NCBI GenBank assembly: GCA_902786595.1
Contig: CADADB010000001.1
Coordinates: 253,172 to 317,171 of the forward strand
DNA from: an uncultured Bacteroidota bacterium
GTDB taxonomy: Bacteria > Bacteroidota > Bacteroidia > Bacteroidales > WCHB1-69
Length of the DNA: 64,000 nt
Direction of reading: 5' to 3'
Part shown: piece after piece, positions 1-12,000 of the stretch
Position numbering within the stretch: the first letter of the stretch is position 1
Layout: the number at the start of each line of letters is the position of its first letter
Program-made: the position numbers and the translations under genes
The notes under the pieces: generated by a model
Database searches by the model: none
Told to the model about the DNA's origin: nothing
What the model saw: only the letters and a program-made list of their open reading frames with translations

Positions 1-547
1 GAGCAGTCAGCTGAGAAGCGTGGCAGTGGAAGTAAGTTTGCGCCGCCTTTTCCGCACCATAGATGCCGGGCCCCATCTCAATCACGTTCAGATAGACCTC
101 CATGATGCGCTCCTTCGACCAGAAAGTCTCAATCAGGAAGGTGAAGTAGGTTTCCACGCCTTTGCGCACCCAGGAACTTTTCGGCCAGCAGAACACGTTC
201 TTTGCCGTTTGCTGCGAGATGGTGCTGCCTCCACGATGCCGGCGACCGCTTTTGCGTTCCTCCATCACCGTATTGAGGGCGATCACGTCGAAACCGCGAT
301 GCCCGAGGAAGTAGTTGTCCTCCGAGGCGATGGCCGCCCGGTACATGTAAGGGGAGATTTTCTCAATCGGCACCCATTTCTTGTGGATTCCGGTGCCGTT
401 GCTAATGGCTTGCACACACTGGAATGTCGTCACGGGCGGATTGACCCAACGATACAAAATCGGCAATAATATGCTGAGAATAAACAGAATGAGAATGATC
501 TTCCCGAATGTTTTCCAAAACTTTCTTCCTTTCGATTTCTTTGCCAT
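1..547 (-). CDS. mtgA: Monofunctional peptidoglycan glycosyltransferase (5' part; cut by window edge)
   Basis: Polymerises lipid II into glycan strands at the outer face of the inner membrane. About 182 codons are present; the C-terminus lies beyond the left edge. Translation of the minus strand from the ATG at 547 begins MAKKSKGRKFWKTFGK, followed by one membrane anchor (about residues 12-30). All four signature motifs of family GT51 are visible: EDNYFLGHRGFD (with the catalytic Glu), GGSTISQQTAKN, RKGVETYFTFLIE and KERIMEVYLNVIEMG. No transpeptidase domain can be judged because of the truncation, but the short N-terminus and tight spacing fit MtgA rather than a class A PBP. A TTATTTTTGC promoter box lies at 590-599. 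Confidence 0.93.
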   Translation of the reverse strand, partial: MAKKSKGRKFWKTFGKIILILFILSILLPILYRWVNPPVTTFQCVQAISNGTGIHKKWVPIEKISPYMYRAAIASEDNYFLGHRGFDVIALNTVMEERKSGRRHRGGSTISQQTAKNVFCWPKSSWVRKGVETYFTFLIETFWSKERIMEVYLNVIEMGPGIYGAEKAAQTYFHCHASQLTA

Positions 548-589
548 AACACCTCTTATCTTACGCTGATGCCTCTTTTTTTTGAGGCG

Positions 590-599
590 GCAAAAATAA
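590..599 (-). promoter_or_regulatory. Promoter -7 box of mtgA
   Basis: Reads TTATTTTTGC on the minus strand, matching the Bacteroidota TAnnTTTG -7 element, about 43 nt upstream of the start. A small GCCTC/GAGGC hairpin with a T-rich loop (571-588) lies in the leader. Confidence 0.6.
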
Positions 600-633
600 T
601 TTTTTTATGAAGGTGTTGTAATCAAAAAAAAAA

Positions 634-642
634 TATATTTGC
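634..642 (+). promoter_or_regulatory. Promoter -7 box of the coiled-coil gene
   Basis: TATATTTGC matches TAnnTTTGC. It leaves a leader of roughly 80 AT-rich nt before the start at 730. Confidence 0.55.
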
Positions 643-729
643 ACTTAAATAATTCTGAAATATCAATATACAAAAAATTTATAAAATTAACAAAATATTC
701 AAAAATTAAATAATCATAAAAAGCAGAGT

Positions 730-1248
730 ATGAATAAGATAATTGAAGTGTTGCAAATTTTAACAGAAAGTCCAATTGGTATGTTTTCTACTATTTTCAG
801 TCTTCTTTTGATTGCTGCTTGGCTTCTCTTTCGGTTCGCAAGAAAAGTGACCCGGCTTGACCTTTCCCAAAAACATCTGGAAGAGGGCCATAAAGAGATT
901 CTTAAAAGAATTGACCAATTGTCCGCTGATATGCGCGATGGATTCAGAAAAGTGGACAAGCGGTTCGAGAAAGTGGACGAGCGGTTTGAAAAATTAGAAC
1001 AGAAGATGGACGAGCGGTTCGAGAAAATGGATGATCGGTTTGAGAGTATGGATAAGAAGTTTGACCGGAAAATAGAAAACCTTTCTGAAAAGCTGGATCG
1101 GAACACAGAAGAACTTCGAAAAGACATTGCAAATTTACGGACAGACGTGAGGATCTTACAGCATGATCGCCATAACACAGCTGTTTCTGTTATGAAGACG
1201 AAGAAAAGTCGTCCAAGCAATAAAAGGAAATCGGTGGCAAGTTTCTGA
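730..1248 (+). CDS. Membrane-anchored coiled-coil protein
   Basis: 172 residues. A hydrophobic segment at about residues 20-36 (FSTIFSLLLIAAWLLFRFA) is followed by a basic stretch and then a long heptad-repeat region (about 45-140). Within it, short units such as RFEKVDERFEKLEQ and RFEKMDDRFESMDKKFD recur, so it should form an extended rod or trimer/dimer. The tail (about 150-172) is Lys/Arg/Ser-rich and probably disordered. I do not recognise a catalytic domain; similar small coiled-coil membrane proteins are common and mostly uncharacterised. It converges on hydE with only 2 nt between stop codons. The opposite-strand frame over the same region (714-1220) is a Ser/Arg-rich shadow. Confidence 0.75.
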   Translation: MNKIIEVLQILTESPIGMFSTIFSLLLIAAWLLFRFARKVTRLDLSQKHLEEGHKEILKRIDQLSADMRDGFRKVDKRFEKVDERFEKLEQKMDERFEKMDDRFESMDKKFDRKIENLSEKLDRNTEELRKDIANLRTDVRILQHDRHNTAVSVMKTKKSRPSNKRKSVASF

Positions 1249-1250
1249 GA

Positions 1251-2300
1251 TTACCACCCTGGTGCGTCGCCGCGGTTCACGTTAATCTTGTAGCCCGTTG
1301 ACGCGATTCTGACACCCAGGCAGTTGACGCATTGCGCCGATTCGTCCCCGGTACAGATTTTATTGTCGTACAAGTCGTATTTTTTGCGTACGGATACCGG
1401 CGAAAGATTCGGCATCACCACGTTGGCACCGGCTAACAGCCCTTTTTCGCGACCGGTTTTGTCGATCGTGCCCAATGCGGTGGTGGAAGGCAGAAGCAAT
1501 TGCGGCATCATCAGTCGCAAAAGACCGAGCATGAAGAGGGTCTGCTCCACGGTGCCGCCTTGCTCGTTGGCGAACGGCGTGGCGTGGTGCGGCACAAACG
1601 GCCCAATTCCCACCATCTGCGGCTGCAACTCCTTGATGAAGAGCATGTCCTCCGCTAACAGTTCGGGCGTTTGGAAGGGAGTGCCCACCATGAAACCCGT
1701 TCCCACCTGATAGCCGATCTCCTTCAAATCCCATAAACATTGGATTCTCCTCGCATGCGACATCCACGCGGGGTGCAGCTGTGCGTAATGCTGCGCGTTG
1801 GCCGTCTCGTGGCGAAGCAGATAGCGGTCGGCACCCGCGTCAAAGAGCTTTTGGTAACGTTCTCTCGTGCGCTCTCCTAATGACAGGGTTACGGCACAAT
1901 TAGGATAACGCGATTTGATGTTGCCAATCAATCGGACCAACACTTCATCGGTAAAATGCGCGTCTTCGCCGCCCTGCATCACGAACGTCCTGAACCCCAG
2001 CTGATAACCCTCGTCACAACAAGCGAGGATGTCTTCTTCGGTAAGACGGTAGCGCTCTGCCGTTTCGTTGCTCCGCCGGATACCGCAATAATAGCAGTCG
2101 TTGGCGCAGTAGTTCGAGATTTCAATCAACCCGCGCAAATAGACGGACTTTCCGAAAACGCGTTCCCGCACCGCCCGCGCCCGCTCAAACAGAAACTGCG
2201 CGTCTTCCTCGGAATGCTGCGCAATCAAAAGGGCAAACTCCTCCTTGCTGAGAATTTGCGTTTCTTCCAATTGGGATATTAATGCTCTACAATTCAACAT
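1251..2300 (-). CDS. hydE: [FeFe]-hydrogenase H-cluster radical SAM maturase HydE
   Basis: 349 residues, the usual length. HydE works with HydF and HydG to build the diiron subcluster of [FeFe]-hydrogenase. The radical-SAM cluster motif is C65-x3-C69-x2-C72 (CANDCYYC). Around it are LRGLIEISNYC and the GIRRSN stretch characteristic of the HydE/PylB group; the C-terminal region carries CTGDESAQCVNCLG, which resembles the accessory cluster site. A TIM-barrel organisation is expected across the body. Neither hydF, hydG nor a hydrogenase gene is in this window, so partners must lie elsewhere. Downstream, a heptamer repeat array (2331-2358) separates it from the next minus-strand gene. Confidence 0.93.
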   Translation of the reverse strand: MLNCRALISQLEETQILSKEEFALLIAQHSEEDAQFLFERARAVRERVFGKSVYLRGLIEISNYCANDCYYCGIRRSNETAERYRLTEEDILACCDEGYQLGFRTFVMQGGEDAHFTDEVLVRLIGNIKSRYPNCAVTLSLGERTRERYQKLFDAGADRYLLRHETANAQHYAQLHPAWMSHARRIQCLWDLKEIGYQVGTGFMVGTPFQTPELLAEDMLFIKELQPQMVGIGPFVPHHATPFANEQGGTVEQTLFMLGLLRLMMPQLLLPSTTALGTIDKTGREKGLLAGANVVMPNLSPVSVRKKYDLYDNKICTGDESAQCVNCLGVRIASTGYKINVNRGDAPGW

Positions 2301-2330
2301 AACAATTTTTCAATCAAAGAATTAGCGAAA

Positions 2331-2358
2331 TGCCAATAGCCAACAGCCAAAAGCTAAT
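2331..2358. repeat. Heptamer array, AGCCAAC family (4 units)
   Basis: Four consecutive 7-nt units read tgccaat, agccaac, agccaaa, agctaat. The array overlaps the 3' end of the adjacent minus-strand gene. The same unit family recurs at 22645, 23579, 35694 and 50541. Confidence 0.75.
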
Positions 2359-2845
2359 ATAAATCGATCCACTCGTACGGATTTCCCATATATTGCAGGA
2401 AACGCTCAAAATCCGCGCGCGCCACCATGAGCGAGGCGGTGTTGATGCACGGGTGGAAACTCACGCGCTCCGCCTGCTGCAGCTGACGGTCAAGGAACAC
2501 GTGTACATGGTGCTCCGTGTCGTTGATGAGTCCGAAAGGGGTCACGGAGCCGGGAGTCACGCCCAGATACTTCATCAGTCGCGGTTCCGAGGCGAAGCTC
2601 AGCTTGCCCTGATGCAGCTGTTTCTCGATGTCGTGGATGTTCATGTCCTGGTCGCAGTCGAGACAGACCAGATAGTGTTGGTTGCCCTTGTGGTTGCGGA
2701 AGAAGAGGTTCTTGCAGTGCTTGGCGTCATGCCCTGCCCAGTATTGCTTGGCAATCTCGATGGTCGGGGCGGGCGGGTGCTCCAGATACTCGTACGGGAT
2801 GTGCAGTTCATCCAAGAGTTTGTATAATCGCGGGTCTCCGTTCAT
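2354..2845 (-). CDS. YbaK/ProX-type aminoacyl-tRNA deacylase (prolyl-tRNA editing family)
   Basis: 163 residues from the chosen start. Members of this family hydrolyse mischarged tRNAs such as Ala-tRNA(Pro). The fold is indicated by HPPAPTIEIAKQYW near the N-terminus, the central CKNLFFRNHKGNQHYLVCLD strand region with its conserved Lys, and GVTPGSVTPFGLINDTEHHV, which matches the substrate-pocket GSVSPFGL-like segment of PrdX/ProXp-ala proteins. An upstream in-frame ATG at 2875 sits at the promoter box, so translation most likely starts at 2845 (MNGDPRLYKLLDEL). Family assignment is firm; whether alanine is the exact substrate is inference. Confidence 0.85.
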   Translation of the reverse strand: MNGDPRLYKLLDELHIPYEYLEHPPAPTIEIAKQYWAGHDAKHCKNLFFRNHKGNQHYLVCLDCDQDMNIHDIEKQLHQGKLSFASEPRLMKYLGVTPGSVTPFGLINDTEHHVHVFLDRQLQQAERVSFHPCINTASLMVARADFERFLQYMGNPYEWIDLY

Positions 2846-2863
2846 GATGTTTGGAATTTGGCC

Positions 2864-2872
2864 GCAAAAATA
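2864..2872 (-). promoter_or_regulatory. Promoter -7 box of the deacylase gene
   Basis: Reads TATTTTTGC on the minus strand. It lies directly over the upstream in-frame ATG region and therefore decides the start at 2845. Confidence 0.65.
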
Positions 2873-2883
2873 CATTTTTTAAT

Positions 2884-2949
2884 GGTTAGTGGTTATGGGT
2901 TATTGGTTATTGAGGGTTAGTGGTAAATGGTTATTGGTTATGGATTGGG
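2884..2949. repeat. Heptamer array, GGTTATT family
   Basis: Units ggttagt, ggttatg, ggttatt, ggttatt, then a 3-nt slip, then ggttagt, ggtaaat, ggttatt, ggttatg, gattggg. The same family occurs in reverse at 47056-47102. It fills the spacer between the deacylase promoter and the giant gene. Confidence 0.75.
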
Positions 2950-2983
2950 GATAGGTGATTAATGGAGGAAGTGCGTGAAAAAT

Positions 2984-3011
2984 GTAGGGACGCGATGAAT
3001 CGCGTCCCTAC
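2984..3011. repeat. 28-nt palindrome, copy 1
   Basis: Half-sites GTAGGGACGCGAT and ATCGCGTCCCTAC form a perfect 13-bp inverted repeat around a 2-nt centre. It belongs to a family with copies of identical length at 27842, 34261 and 35331. Here it lies 32 nt downstream of the giant gene and could also act as its transcript-end hairpin. Confidence 0.8.
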
Positions 3012-3043
3012 AAAATGGGGAAACCGACATATTTATCAACCCA

Positions 3044-6000
3044 TTACCGTTTCACCACCCGTTTGGTGACAGTGCCCTGTTCGGTGGTCACACGCACGAA
3101 ATAGACGCCGGAGGCACGGGTGGAGAGGTCTATGACCGTCTGGTAATCACGCACAAAGTGCTGCTCTAACCGTTTTCCGTACATGTCATATACCTCCAAC
3201 TGCTCAATGAGGTCTTGCTCGTTACGGACGATGCATTTGCCAGTCGTGGGGTTGGGGTAGAGATGCAAGAGTTGGTCGATGTCACGCTCGGGAACCCCGA
3301 CATCAGGTCTTACGGAGAACACCACGTTGTCGATGAATACCTTGCCTAAATAGGCGGGACAGTGATAGCGGAACGCCACATACCGTCCGTCGCCGTTGTA
3401 GTGGTCAAGGAGTACGGAATGCGGTTCCCATACGCCCCAGCTCTGGAGGGTGATGGTATCGACCGGCACGAAAGAGGCGGCATCGTAAGGACTGCTCATC
3501 ATGCCGATGAACATCGTGTCCCATCCAGGAACGGCTCCAGCACTTTGGAAGTAGCTGAAATCCAGCTGGATGCTGTCGAAGGAGAGATTCGGGGCGAATG
3601 CGGGGGTGATGGCCCAATCGTCGCTGAAAGAGTTGGCGAGGAAGAGCATCGACCCGACACCGCTGGCGGAAAATTCAGACGAAACGATGGGGTAGTAGGA
3701 GTAGGATGCAGGGGTCAGAATGCGGCGCCAGCAATCGGGGAAGGCCGTTTCGCTGCCTGTTCCGTATGTGTCGAACGTTTCCGTGTAGGGCAATTGGCTG
3801 ATAATTCCACAGTCCGGGGTGATCTCTAACGGCTCTGACCATTCCGAATGGCTGTTCGGGCCACAGACGGTCCGCACGAATATGCGGTACGTTTGTCCGG
3901 GAGTCAGGTTGTCCACGGCAAACGAGTTGCTGGCGGTGGCCACCGGGGTTTGGGTGTTGGGAGAAACTCCCGGGGCGCAGGCCACATATTCCCATTGTGA
4001 AGCACTGCTATGCGAGGGCTCGAACGAGATGGCAGCCGAGGTGGAGGTGAGGTTATGGGCAGTCAACGCGGAGGGTGCATCGCAATCATCTGCTTGATAG
4101 ACAATCAGATCGTCAAGCCACATAGCCATATTAGAGGAGTGTAATCCCACCTGTCGGAAGGCGATATGGCGGTTGGTACCTGTCATCGCTGTATTGCGGA
4201 AATCCACCGTGACATCCTGCCAGGTGTCATATTGGGTGATGGAGAACACCTGCACGGATTCGAAGGTAGAAAGGTCGTACGGGTCGCTCATCACCCCCAC
4301 TTCCATACAGCCGGCAATATATTCGTGGTCGGCGGACAACCGGAACTGCGCCCGCAGCGAGTGGATGTCCACCCCGAACGGCTGGGTGACAGCGGTGGCA
4401 GTCGTTGACGTGTCGGAGTGGAAGAGCAGGGCTTTGCTCTCCATGCCGTAATAGCCGTAGGTGTTCCAGTCAATTCTGGGGCATTCGGCGTAGGTGACGG
4501 GGAAGATCCAGCAGTCGGGTCTCACAATATAGGTGCTCATCCACGGGTAGTCGTCGAAATTCTCCGAGTAGGGCAGATCCACCACGGGGGCGCAAGTCGT
4601 CATGAAAGTGGTGGGGGTACACCACGAGCTGCTCGAGCTGCCGCAATCGGACTGCACGAAGACATCGTACATCGTGTTGTCGGCCAAGCCGCCAATGACG
4701 ATCGGATGGGTTCCTGTCTGCACAGGTGTGCCGCTCTCAGGAGCATTGCCGTTGGGGACGACCACCACGCGCCAAGCGGTCTCCGACCCGCCGGGTTGCC
4801 AATCCACCAACACGCTGTCGTGGGTGATGGGTTCAGCGGTCACATTTGTGGGCAGCGGACAGGCGGAAAGGTAATCCACCGTCAAATTGTCCATACTGAC
4901 TGGTGTGAGCGGATTGGAGAAGTTCTCCTGCATGAAGGCGAGGTAGTGACCGTTGCCGGTGTAGGAGGCCAAACTGACGGTCCTGTCAATCCAAGATGTC
5001 AGCGCGTAAGGGTTCGGGAAGACCGTGTCAACAGGCGTGAACGTGGCGAAGTCGTTAGGATCGGTCATCACACCCACCACCAACATGGAGTTGGCGGCAG
5101 TCGTGTTGGCTTTGAACTTGAACGACGCCTGCAAAGTGTTCATCGGGATAGACGAATCAAATTCGGGCGTGATGGCGACGTTGTGGCCGTTGCTGGGTTG
5201 GAAATAGAGCGAACCCGGTGAGCTGTAATATCCATTGGGGAAAATAAACGGATAAGGAGCGACGATATAGGAGGAGTAGAGGCGGCTCCAGCATCTCGGG
5301 AATGCGGAATAGCCATCCAGATTGGAACCGGTGCCGTAGGTGTCAAAGGATTCCACATAAGGAATATCGGTGATGGTGCCGCAGTCTGTCCTTTGGGAAG
5401 TGGAGCACCATGCGCTCTTGCTGTTCCCGCAATTGGTACGCACATAGATGGTGTAAAGTCTGTCTTTGTGCAGATTGTTGAAGGTGTAAGCGGTATTTGT
5501 CAGCGCGACAATTTGTGTGGTGTCTAAAGATTGCCCTTCTTCCACAATGACGGCCTCCCAATTCTGGTCACTGGTGTCGGCGGGGGTGAAGCTGATGCTG
5601 ATGCTGGTCGTGGAGGTTGCCGTTACCGTCAGCGTGTGAGGTGCGGCGCAGGAACCGCCGTAAATCATGATGTTATCGACGGCACCTGGCGGGTTCGTTC
5701 CCTCATAGTGGCCGTTGCTCCAGAGGAAGTAGAGCCGCTGGTGTCCCGCGTGCGTGGAATCGACCGTGAACGAATGGCTGGTCCATGCGGCATCCGTGTA
5801 CAGCCCGTTGCCGAGTTCCTCCAATCCGGAAGGGATAGTGATGGAATAGGTGGCGTTGGGCTCCACAGGGACAGGAGGTCCGAGGAAGATGCGGGTGCGG
5901 TCATCGCCGCTCTGCCCAAGCCCTCGGAAGTCGAAGGCAATCTGGTATTCAGAATATCCTGGGGTGAAATAGATGTCACGATAAGCCCAGGAATTGCTCA

Positions 6001-9000
6001 TAGAGCCATAGACATTGTAGGCGTTGGTTGCACCGTTGTCGTTGGAGACGTAGAGAGCGTATTGGCCTGCTTGTTGCGCGGCCTGCCCAATATACCAGCG
6101 GTTATCGCCCACACCCAGCAGACGCCAGTCGCGGTTCTCGTCACTCTCTTCAAAGCCGCAGAAATAGGGCAGCTGCGCTTCGGTGGCTTCCGTGAAGAAA
6201 GTGCTTACATCGCTCCACTGGCTGGCGACTGAAGGCACACAGCTCTTGCGCACCCGCCAAGTGTATTGCGTGGAGGACTGCAAATTCTGCAGCAATAGGA
6301 ACGTGTCGGTGGTGGAGACCTCATTCCACAACGTGTCGTTGGTCATTCTGTAGCCAACCGTGTAGTCGTTGGTGATGCCGCACACACCGGGGCTCCAGGA
6401 AACCACTGCTGTGACATCGGCAAGGTCGGAAACGGTCAGTTCCGTCGGGATGCTGCATGGCGAACCGACGATGGAGATGTTGTCCACGGCACCCGGAAGG
6501 TTGTTGTTCGTCCCGACAATCTGCTGTGTCCAAAGGAAATACAGGCGTTGCATGCCCGCATGGGAACCGTTGATTACGAAACGGAAATGGTTCCAGTTCG
6601 TCATTCCATAGAAGTCGCCGACGACTTCTGCGTTGGCAGGGGTGTAACTGCCGGAAGGCGTTGCCGGCGGTCCGAGGAACACTCGTACATAGTCCACAGA
6701 CGCTCCGGGATAACCGTAAGAGCGGATGTCGAATTCCATCAGATATTCGGAATATTGCGGATCGAAGTAGATGTCGCGATAAGCCCAAGTTTGGGCGTTC
6801 ACGTTGTCGGAGAAGGTGTTGGAAGCACCGTTGTTGTTGGAGACGTATAGCGCGGAGTCGCCATCACAGTGCACCGCATGGCCGATGTACCACTTGTGGT
6901 TGTTCATGCCGTCGTCCAAAATCCAACAAATGTTCTCGTCCGCTTCCTCAAAGCCGCAGAAATAAGGCAAAGTAGTCGTGCTGAACAGGAATTCGTCACT
7001 CCATACGCCTTGCAAAGTGTCGCAGTTGGTCCTGACTTTGGCTATATAGTTGGTCTTGGGTTGCAGGTTGGTCAACGTGACTTGATTGCTGTTGGCGGTC
7101 ACATAACTATAGGTGTTGTCGGATTGTCGGCGGTAAGCCACCGTGTAGGAGTCGGCTTGGTAAACCGCATTCCAAGACAGCACCGCATCGTTCTCCGACA
7201 CTTGGTTGGCGGTCAGGTGGCGTGGAATGCCGCAACCCTCCGGTGTGATGGAGATGTTGTCGAAGGCTGCCGGCGGGTTGGTACCCCATGATACATCGCT
7301 GCGCCACAGGATGTAGATGCGCTGCAGACCGGAGAAGGCGGTGTCTAAATTGATGGTGACATTGTGCCAGGTGGAATCCAAATAGATGACATCGCCCATC
7401 TGGGTTGCACCGTCAGGGACAATAATATTTGAGCTGACGGGTGTGACAGTTGGTGTCGTGGGAGGTCCTAAGAATACCTTCGCGTAGTCAACAGGATTGT
7501 TGTTATACAGCTCGCCGAAAGCTCTGCAGTCGAATGAAATCACGTAATCTGTATAGCTGGGATCCAGATAGACATCGCGGTAAGCCCAAATCATCGAATA
7601 GTTGGTTGTGTAGGTGTTGGTGGCACCATTGTCATTGGAAACATACAACGATGAGGTGCCTCCGTTGTTCACAGCGTTTCCGATATGCCATTTGTTGGCG
7701 TAACTCCCGTTCACGAACGTCCATCGGCTGTTCTCATCCGCATCTTCGAAATCACATACGTATGGCAGACGAGCGGTAATCGCCGGGGTCTGGAAGGTGG
7801 ATTCCGCAGACCATTGGCTGTGGTCGGTGGCGGTGCAGTTGGCCCGCACTTTCCAAACGTAGGTGGTCAGCGGGGTGAGGTTGCCAATGGTGAGATGTTC
7901 GTCCTGTACGGTGATGTAGGTGAAGGCGGTGTCATATTGCAGTTTGTAGGCAACAGTGTAGGATTCGGCACTGCCGTTGTGCATAGACCACAACAGATTG
8001 GCGAGCGTGTCCATCGCCTGCGCCGTCAGTTCGTAAGGGACATCGGTACACGGCGTGCCGTCGATGGTGAGGTTGTCAATGGCAGCTGGCGGATTGGAGA
8101 CTGTCCAGCCGGTGTTGCGCCACAAGAAATAGAGTCGTTGCAGACCGGCGTAGGTGTGGTTCAACGTGTAGGTTTTGTTGGTCCAAGCCGACATTCCGCA
8201 GAGGCCGTTTCCCAATTCGGTGGCCCCGGCGGGCGTGGCGGTGCCGTTAGGTGTGGCAGGACTTCCGATGTAAACATTGGTGTAAGCAGAAATTTGGTAG
8301 CTGGTTCCTCCCACCCCTCGCATGTCAAAGGAAAGGGTATAGACGGAATCGGACGGATCGAAATAGATGTCCCGGTAAGCCCAAACGTAAGAGCTGTTAT
8401 AAGGGTAAGAGTATGCGTAAGTTACTCCGCCATCGTTAGATATATACAAGGAATAGTCCCCGCTCAAGCTGACTGCGTTGCCAACGTACCATTGGTTGGT
8501 ATAGGATCCATTCACGAACTGCCAGGCATTGCGCTCGTTGGCATCTTCAAAATCACAGACGTAGGGCAAAACCGCCGGCATCTGGACGCTGAGGTCGCTG
8601 GTCCATCCACTATGGTCGTTATCGGAGCAATTGGCGCGCACTTTGCAGAAGTAGGCGGCGGACGGAGTGAGTCCGCTAATGGTCAAGAACGTGTCAGTGG
8701 TAGTATATTCGGAGGTTGTGGTGCTCTCCGCCTGACGCACGCTCACCGTGTAGGAAGCGGCAGTGCCGATCGGATTCGGTGACCAGCTGAGTGTCACGGT
8801 GCTGTCCGTCATGTCCGTTACCACCGGCTCAGAAGGGGTGACACAAGTCAGTCCGAGGATGGCGAGATTATCGACTGCGGCGGGCGGCTGCACTCCTGTG
8901 GAGTTGTTGTTGACCCACAGGAAATAGATGCGCTGCGCCCCGACGTGTGTGGAATCCACAAGGAAGGAATAGTGTGCCCAATTGTTGATGTAGGAGAACT

Positions 9001-12000
9001 GTCCGCCGAGTTGCACTGCCCCGTTCGGAATGGCCGTGCCGGAAGGAGCGGCGGGAGTGCCCACGAACACCTGCATGTAGTCAGCACTGTTCTGTCCCAT
9101 GCTCTTATAGTCGAAGGACAGCTGGTATGCTTGGAAATTCTCGTCAAAAAAGACATCGCGGTAAGCCCAAACCGAGGCGGCGGAATAAACATCGTAGGCG
9201 TTGGTCGTGCCGTTGTCGTTGGAGATGTAAAGGGCGCTGTTGTCGCCGTAGCCGGTGGCATTGCCGATGACCCACTGGTTCTCGGCATCGCCATTCACCA
9301 TCGTCCATTGTCCGTTCTCTTCCGCATCATCGAAGGAACAGAGATACGGCAGGTGATTTAGCGGCTGCGTGGTGGTGAAAACTAATGTGTTGCTCCAGAA
9401 GCTTTGTGAGTCGTCATCGCATACGGCCCGCACTTTCCAGACATAGTCGGTCAGCGGGATGAGCGAGGTGAGCAGGAGGGAAGTGTCTGTGGTGTTGATT
9501 TCCGTGAACACGCTGTCTGACGTTTTCTTGTAAGCCAAAATATAGGATTCGGGCTCACCGATATTGGCTGACCATTTCAGCATGGCCGTTGAATCCGCAA
9601 TCTGTTGGGTCATATTGGTCGGGATGCCGCATGAATTGCCGATGATCATGATGTTATCAACGGCGGCGGGCGGATTCACCCCATCGTAATAATTGTTTGT
9701 CCAGCTAAAATACAGCTGTTTGTAACCAGCGTGCGTGGAGTCGAGCGTGAAAGTGAAGGTCGTCCAATCTTCCGTGAGGTTGAAGTCCCCTCCTATCTGT
9801 TCCACATTATTGGGGAAAGAAGATTGGTCGGAAGTGTAGGTCGGGTCGCCGCAATACACACGCATATAGTCTTGTCCCTGCTCGCCGACACCCTTGAAGT
9901 CAAACGAAATCTGGTATTCGGGGTAGGCGGGATCAAGATACAGACTTAACGTCGTCCATGCTGTACAACCGTAATCAAAGGAATAGGTGTTGGACAATCC
10001 GTTATCGCTGGAAATATACATGGCGGAAGTTCCCGTGCTGTGAGTCGCTTCACCCACCGACCAGCGGTTTTCATAAACAGCAACGTTATCATACGTGGCT
10101 TGGTAATGCGACACCCATAAATCGCTCTCTTCTGCAGTCTCAAATCCACAGGAATAGGGCAGTTCCGCAAAAGTGTAGAACTCTTTTTCCGCGCTCCAGT
10201 CGCCCGTTTCCCCCTCTTGACAGTTTGCGCGCACTTTCCAGAAATAATGACTGCCGGATTGGAGCTCTGTGAGTTGCAGGGTGGTGTCGGAAACGGTCAC
10301 CTCAGCGTATGCGGAGTCTGTGTTTTTGCGGTAAGACACGGTGTAAGAGGCGGCTGTCCCCGCATTTCCGCTCGACCAGGAAACCGTGGCAGTGTGCAGG
10401 CCAATGTCAGACATGGCTAAGGCAACGGGTTTGCTGCAGTTCACTCCCGATATGGAGATGTTGTCGAAGGCGGCAGGCGGATTCTCCCCCGGATTGAAGG
10501 AGCTCCAATAGATGTTGTTCCAGTTCAGGTAGAGGCGACGGTTGCCGGCAAAGGTGGAGTCAAGGATAACTTCGTAGTGTGTCCATTCGGGCAGTCCGTA
10601 TATCTCGCCGCCAAGCTGTACCGCGTCATTGTCGAAGTCAGTGGAACTCCCGAGGAGTACCGCTGCCATGGACAATGCTCCGCCTTGGCAACGCACGTCA
10701 AAGGAAAGGAGGTATTCCTTGTATTCGGGGTCGAAGTAGATGTCGCGGTATGCGCCTGCCTGAGAGGTGCTGTTGATGTCAAAGGTGTTGGTAAGACCAT
10801 TATCCTGCGAAATGTAGATGGACGATGTTCCGCCGTTGTTGGCAGCGTTGCCGATGAACCACTGGTTGTTGCCGTTGATAACGGCTGTTTCCCAATGGGC
10901 GTTTTCGTCAGCGTTTTCAAAATCGCAGAAGTAAGGCAGATGTGAAAGCAGCTGTATCGTGGTGAAGGGAAGCGGTTCGCTCCAGTAACTCTCCGTTGAA
11001 TCCGAACAATGCGCCCGCACCTTCCATTCGTAGGATGTGGACGGGAGCAGACCATTGAGCTGAAGGGTCGTGTCGCTGGTTTGCACTTCCGTAAACCCTG
11101 TTTCGTCAGCGGTTTTATAAGCCACTGTGTAATTCTCGGCCTCAACAGGATTCCAAGCGAGTATCGCAAAGGTGTCGGAAACGCTGAGAATCTGCAAGTT
11201 GCGGACGCTCTGACAGGCGTTTCCCGTAATGGTGAGGTTGTCAATGGCGGCAGGAGCGTCGCACGGGTCGTACGAGTTGCTGAAATGGAAATAAATCCGC
11301 TTCACTCCTTGATAAGTCGAGTCAATTGTAAGGGAGAAGTGATGCCAAGCGGTGTCTTGGGCGGATAAATATTGGGAGAAAAGGGTCCCTGCCGGTGTGT
11401 AAGTGTATGTGGCCGGCTCACTTACCCCGGTGTTGCCAATAACCAGCACTAAATTGCTCCATGCGTTTTCTATGCCTTTGTAGTCGAAAGAAATCTGGTA
11501 GTCGGCGTAGCCAGGAGTGAAGTTAACGTCGCGGTAGGCCCAGAATTCGTGTACATTGGATCCGTAGTCCGCTTGGTTCACCGCATAGCTTGTTCCTCCA
11601 TCGTTGGAATTATACAGCGAATGTTCTCCCGTGTGAGCTGTGGCGGTCCCGATAAACCAGCCCTCGTCCGCCAGTCTCACGAAACGCCACTGCTGGTTCT
11701 CCAACGCATCTTCAAACCCGCAGAAGTAGGGAAGTTGCGCTAACAAGGGTGCGGTGATGAACGAAACCGACTCGCTCCAGTCGCTCTCATCGTTTGCGGA
11801 ACAGTGGGCGCGAACCTTCCATTCGTATTCGGTGGAGGCCGTCAATCCTGTTAGAAGATAGAAGGTGTCGGTTACCGTCACTTCCGTGTATTCAAGGTCA
11901 GACAATGTCTTGTAAGCCAGCGTATAAGAGGAAGCCGTGCCGAAAACAGGCGCGTTCCAGGTGAGGACAGCGGAGGTGCTGTCGGATTGGGTGGCAAGCC

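Noticed and set aside
714..1220. Minus-strand frame opposite the coiled-coil gene
   Set aside because: It is Ser/Arg/Phe-rich and is the mirror of a heptad-repeat gene; the plus frame has a promoter and an anchor.
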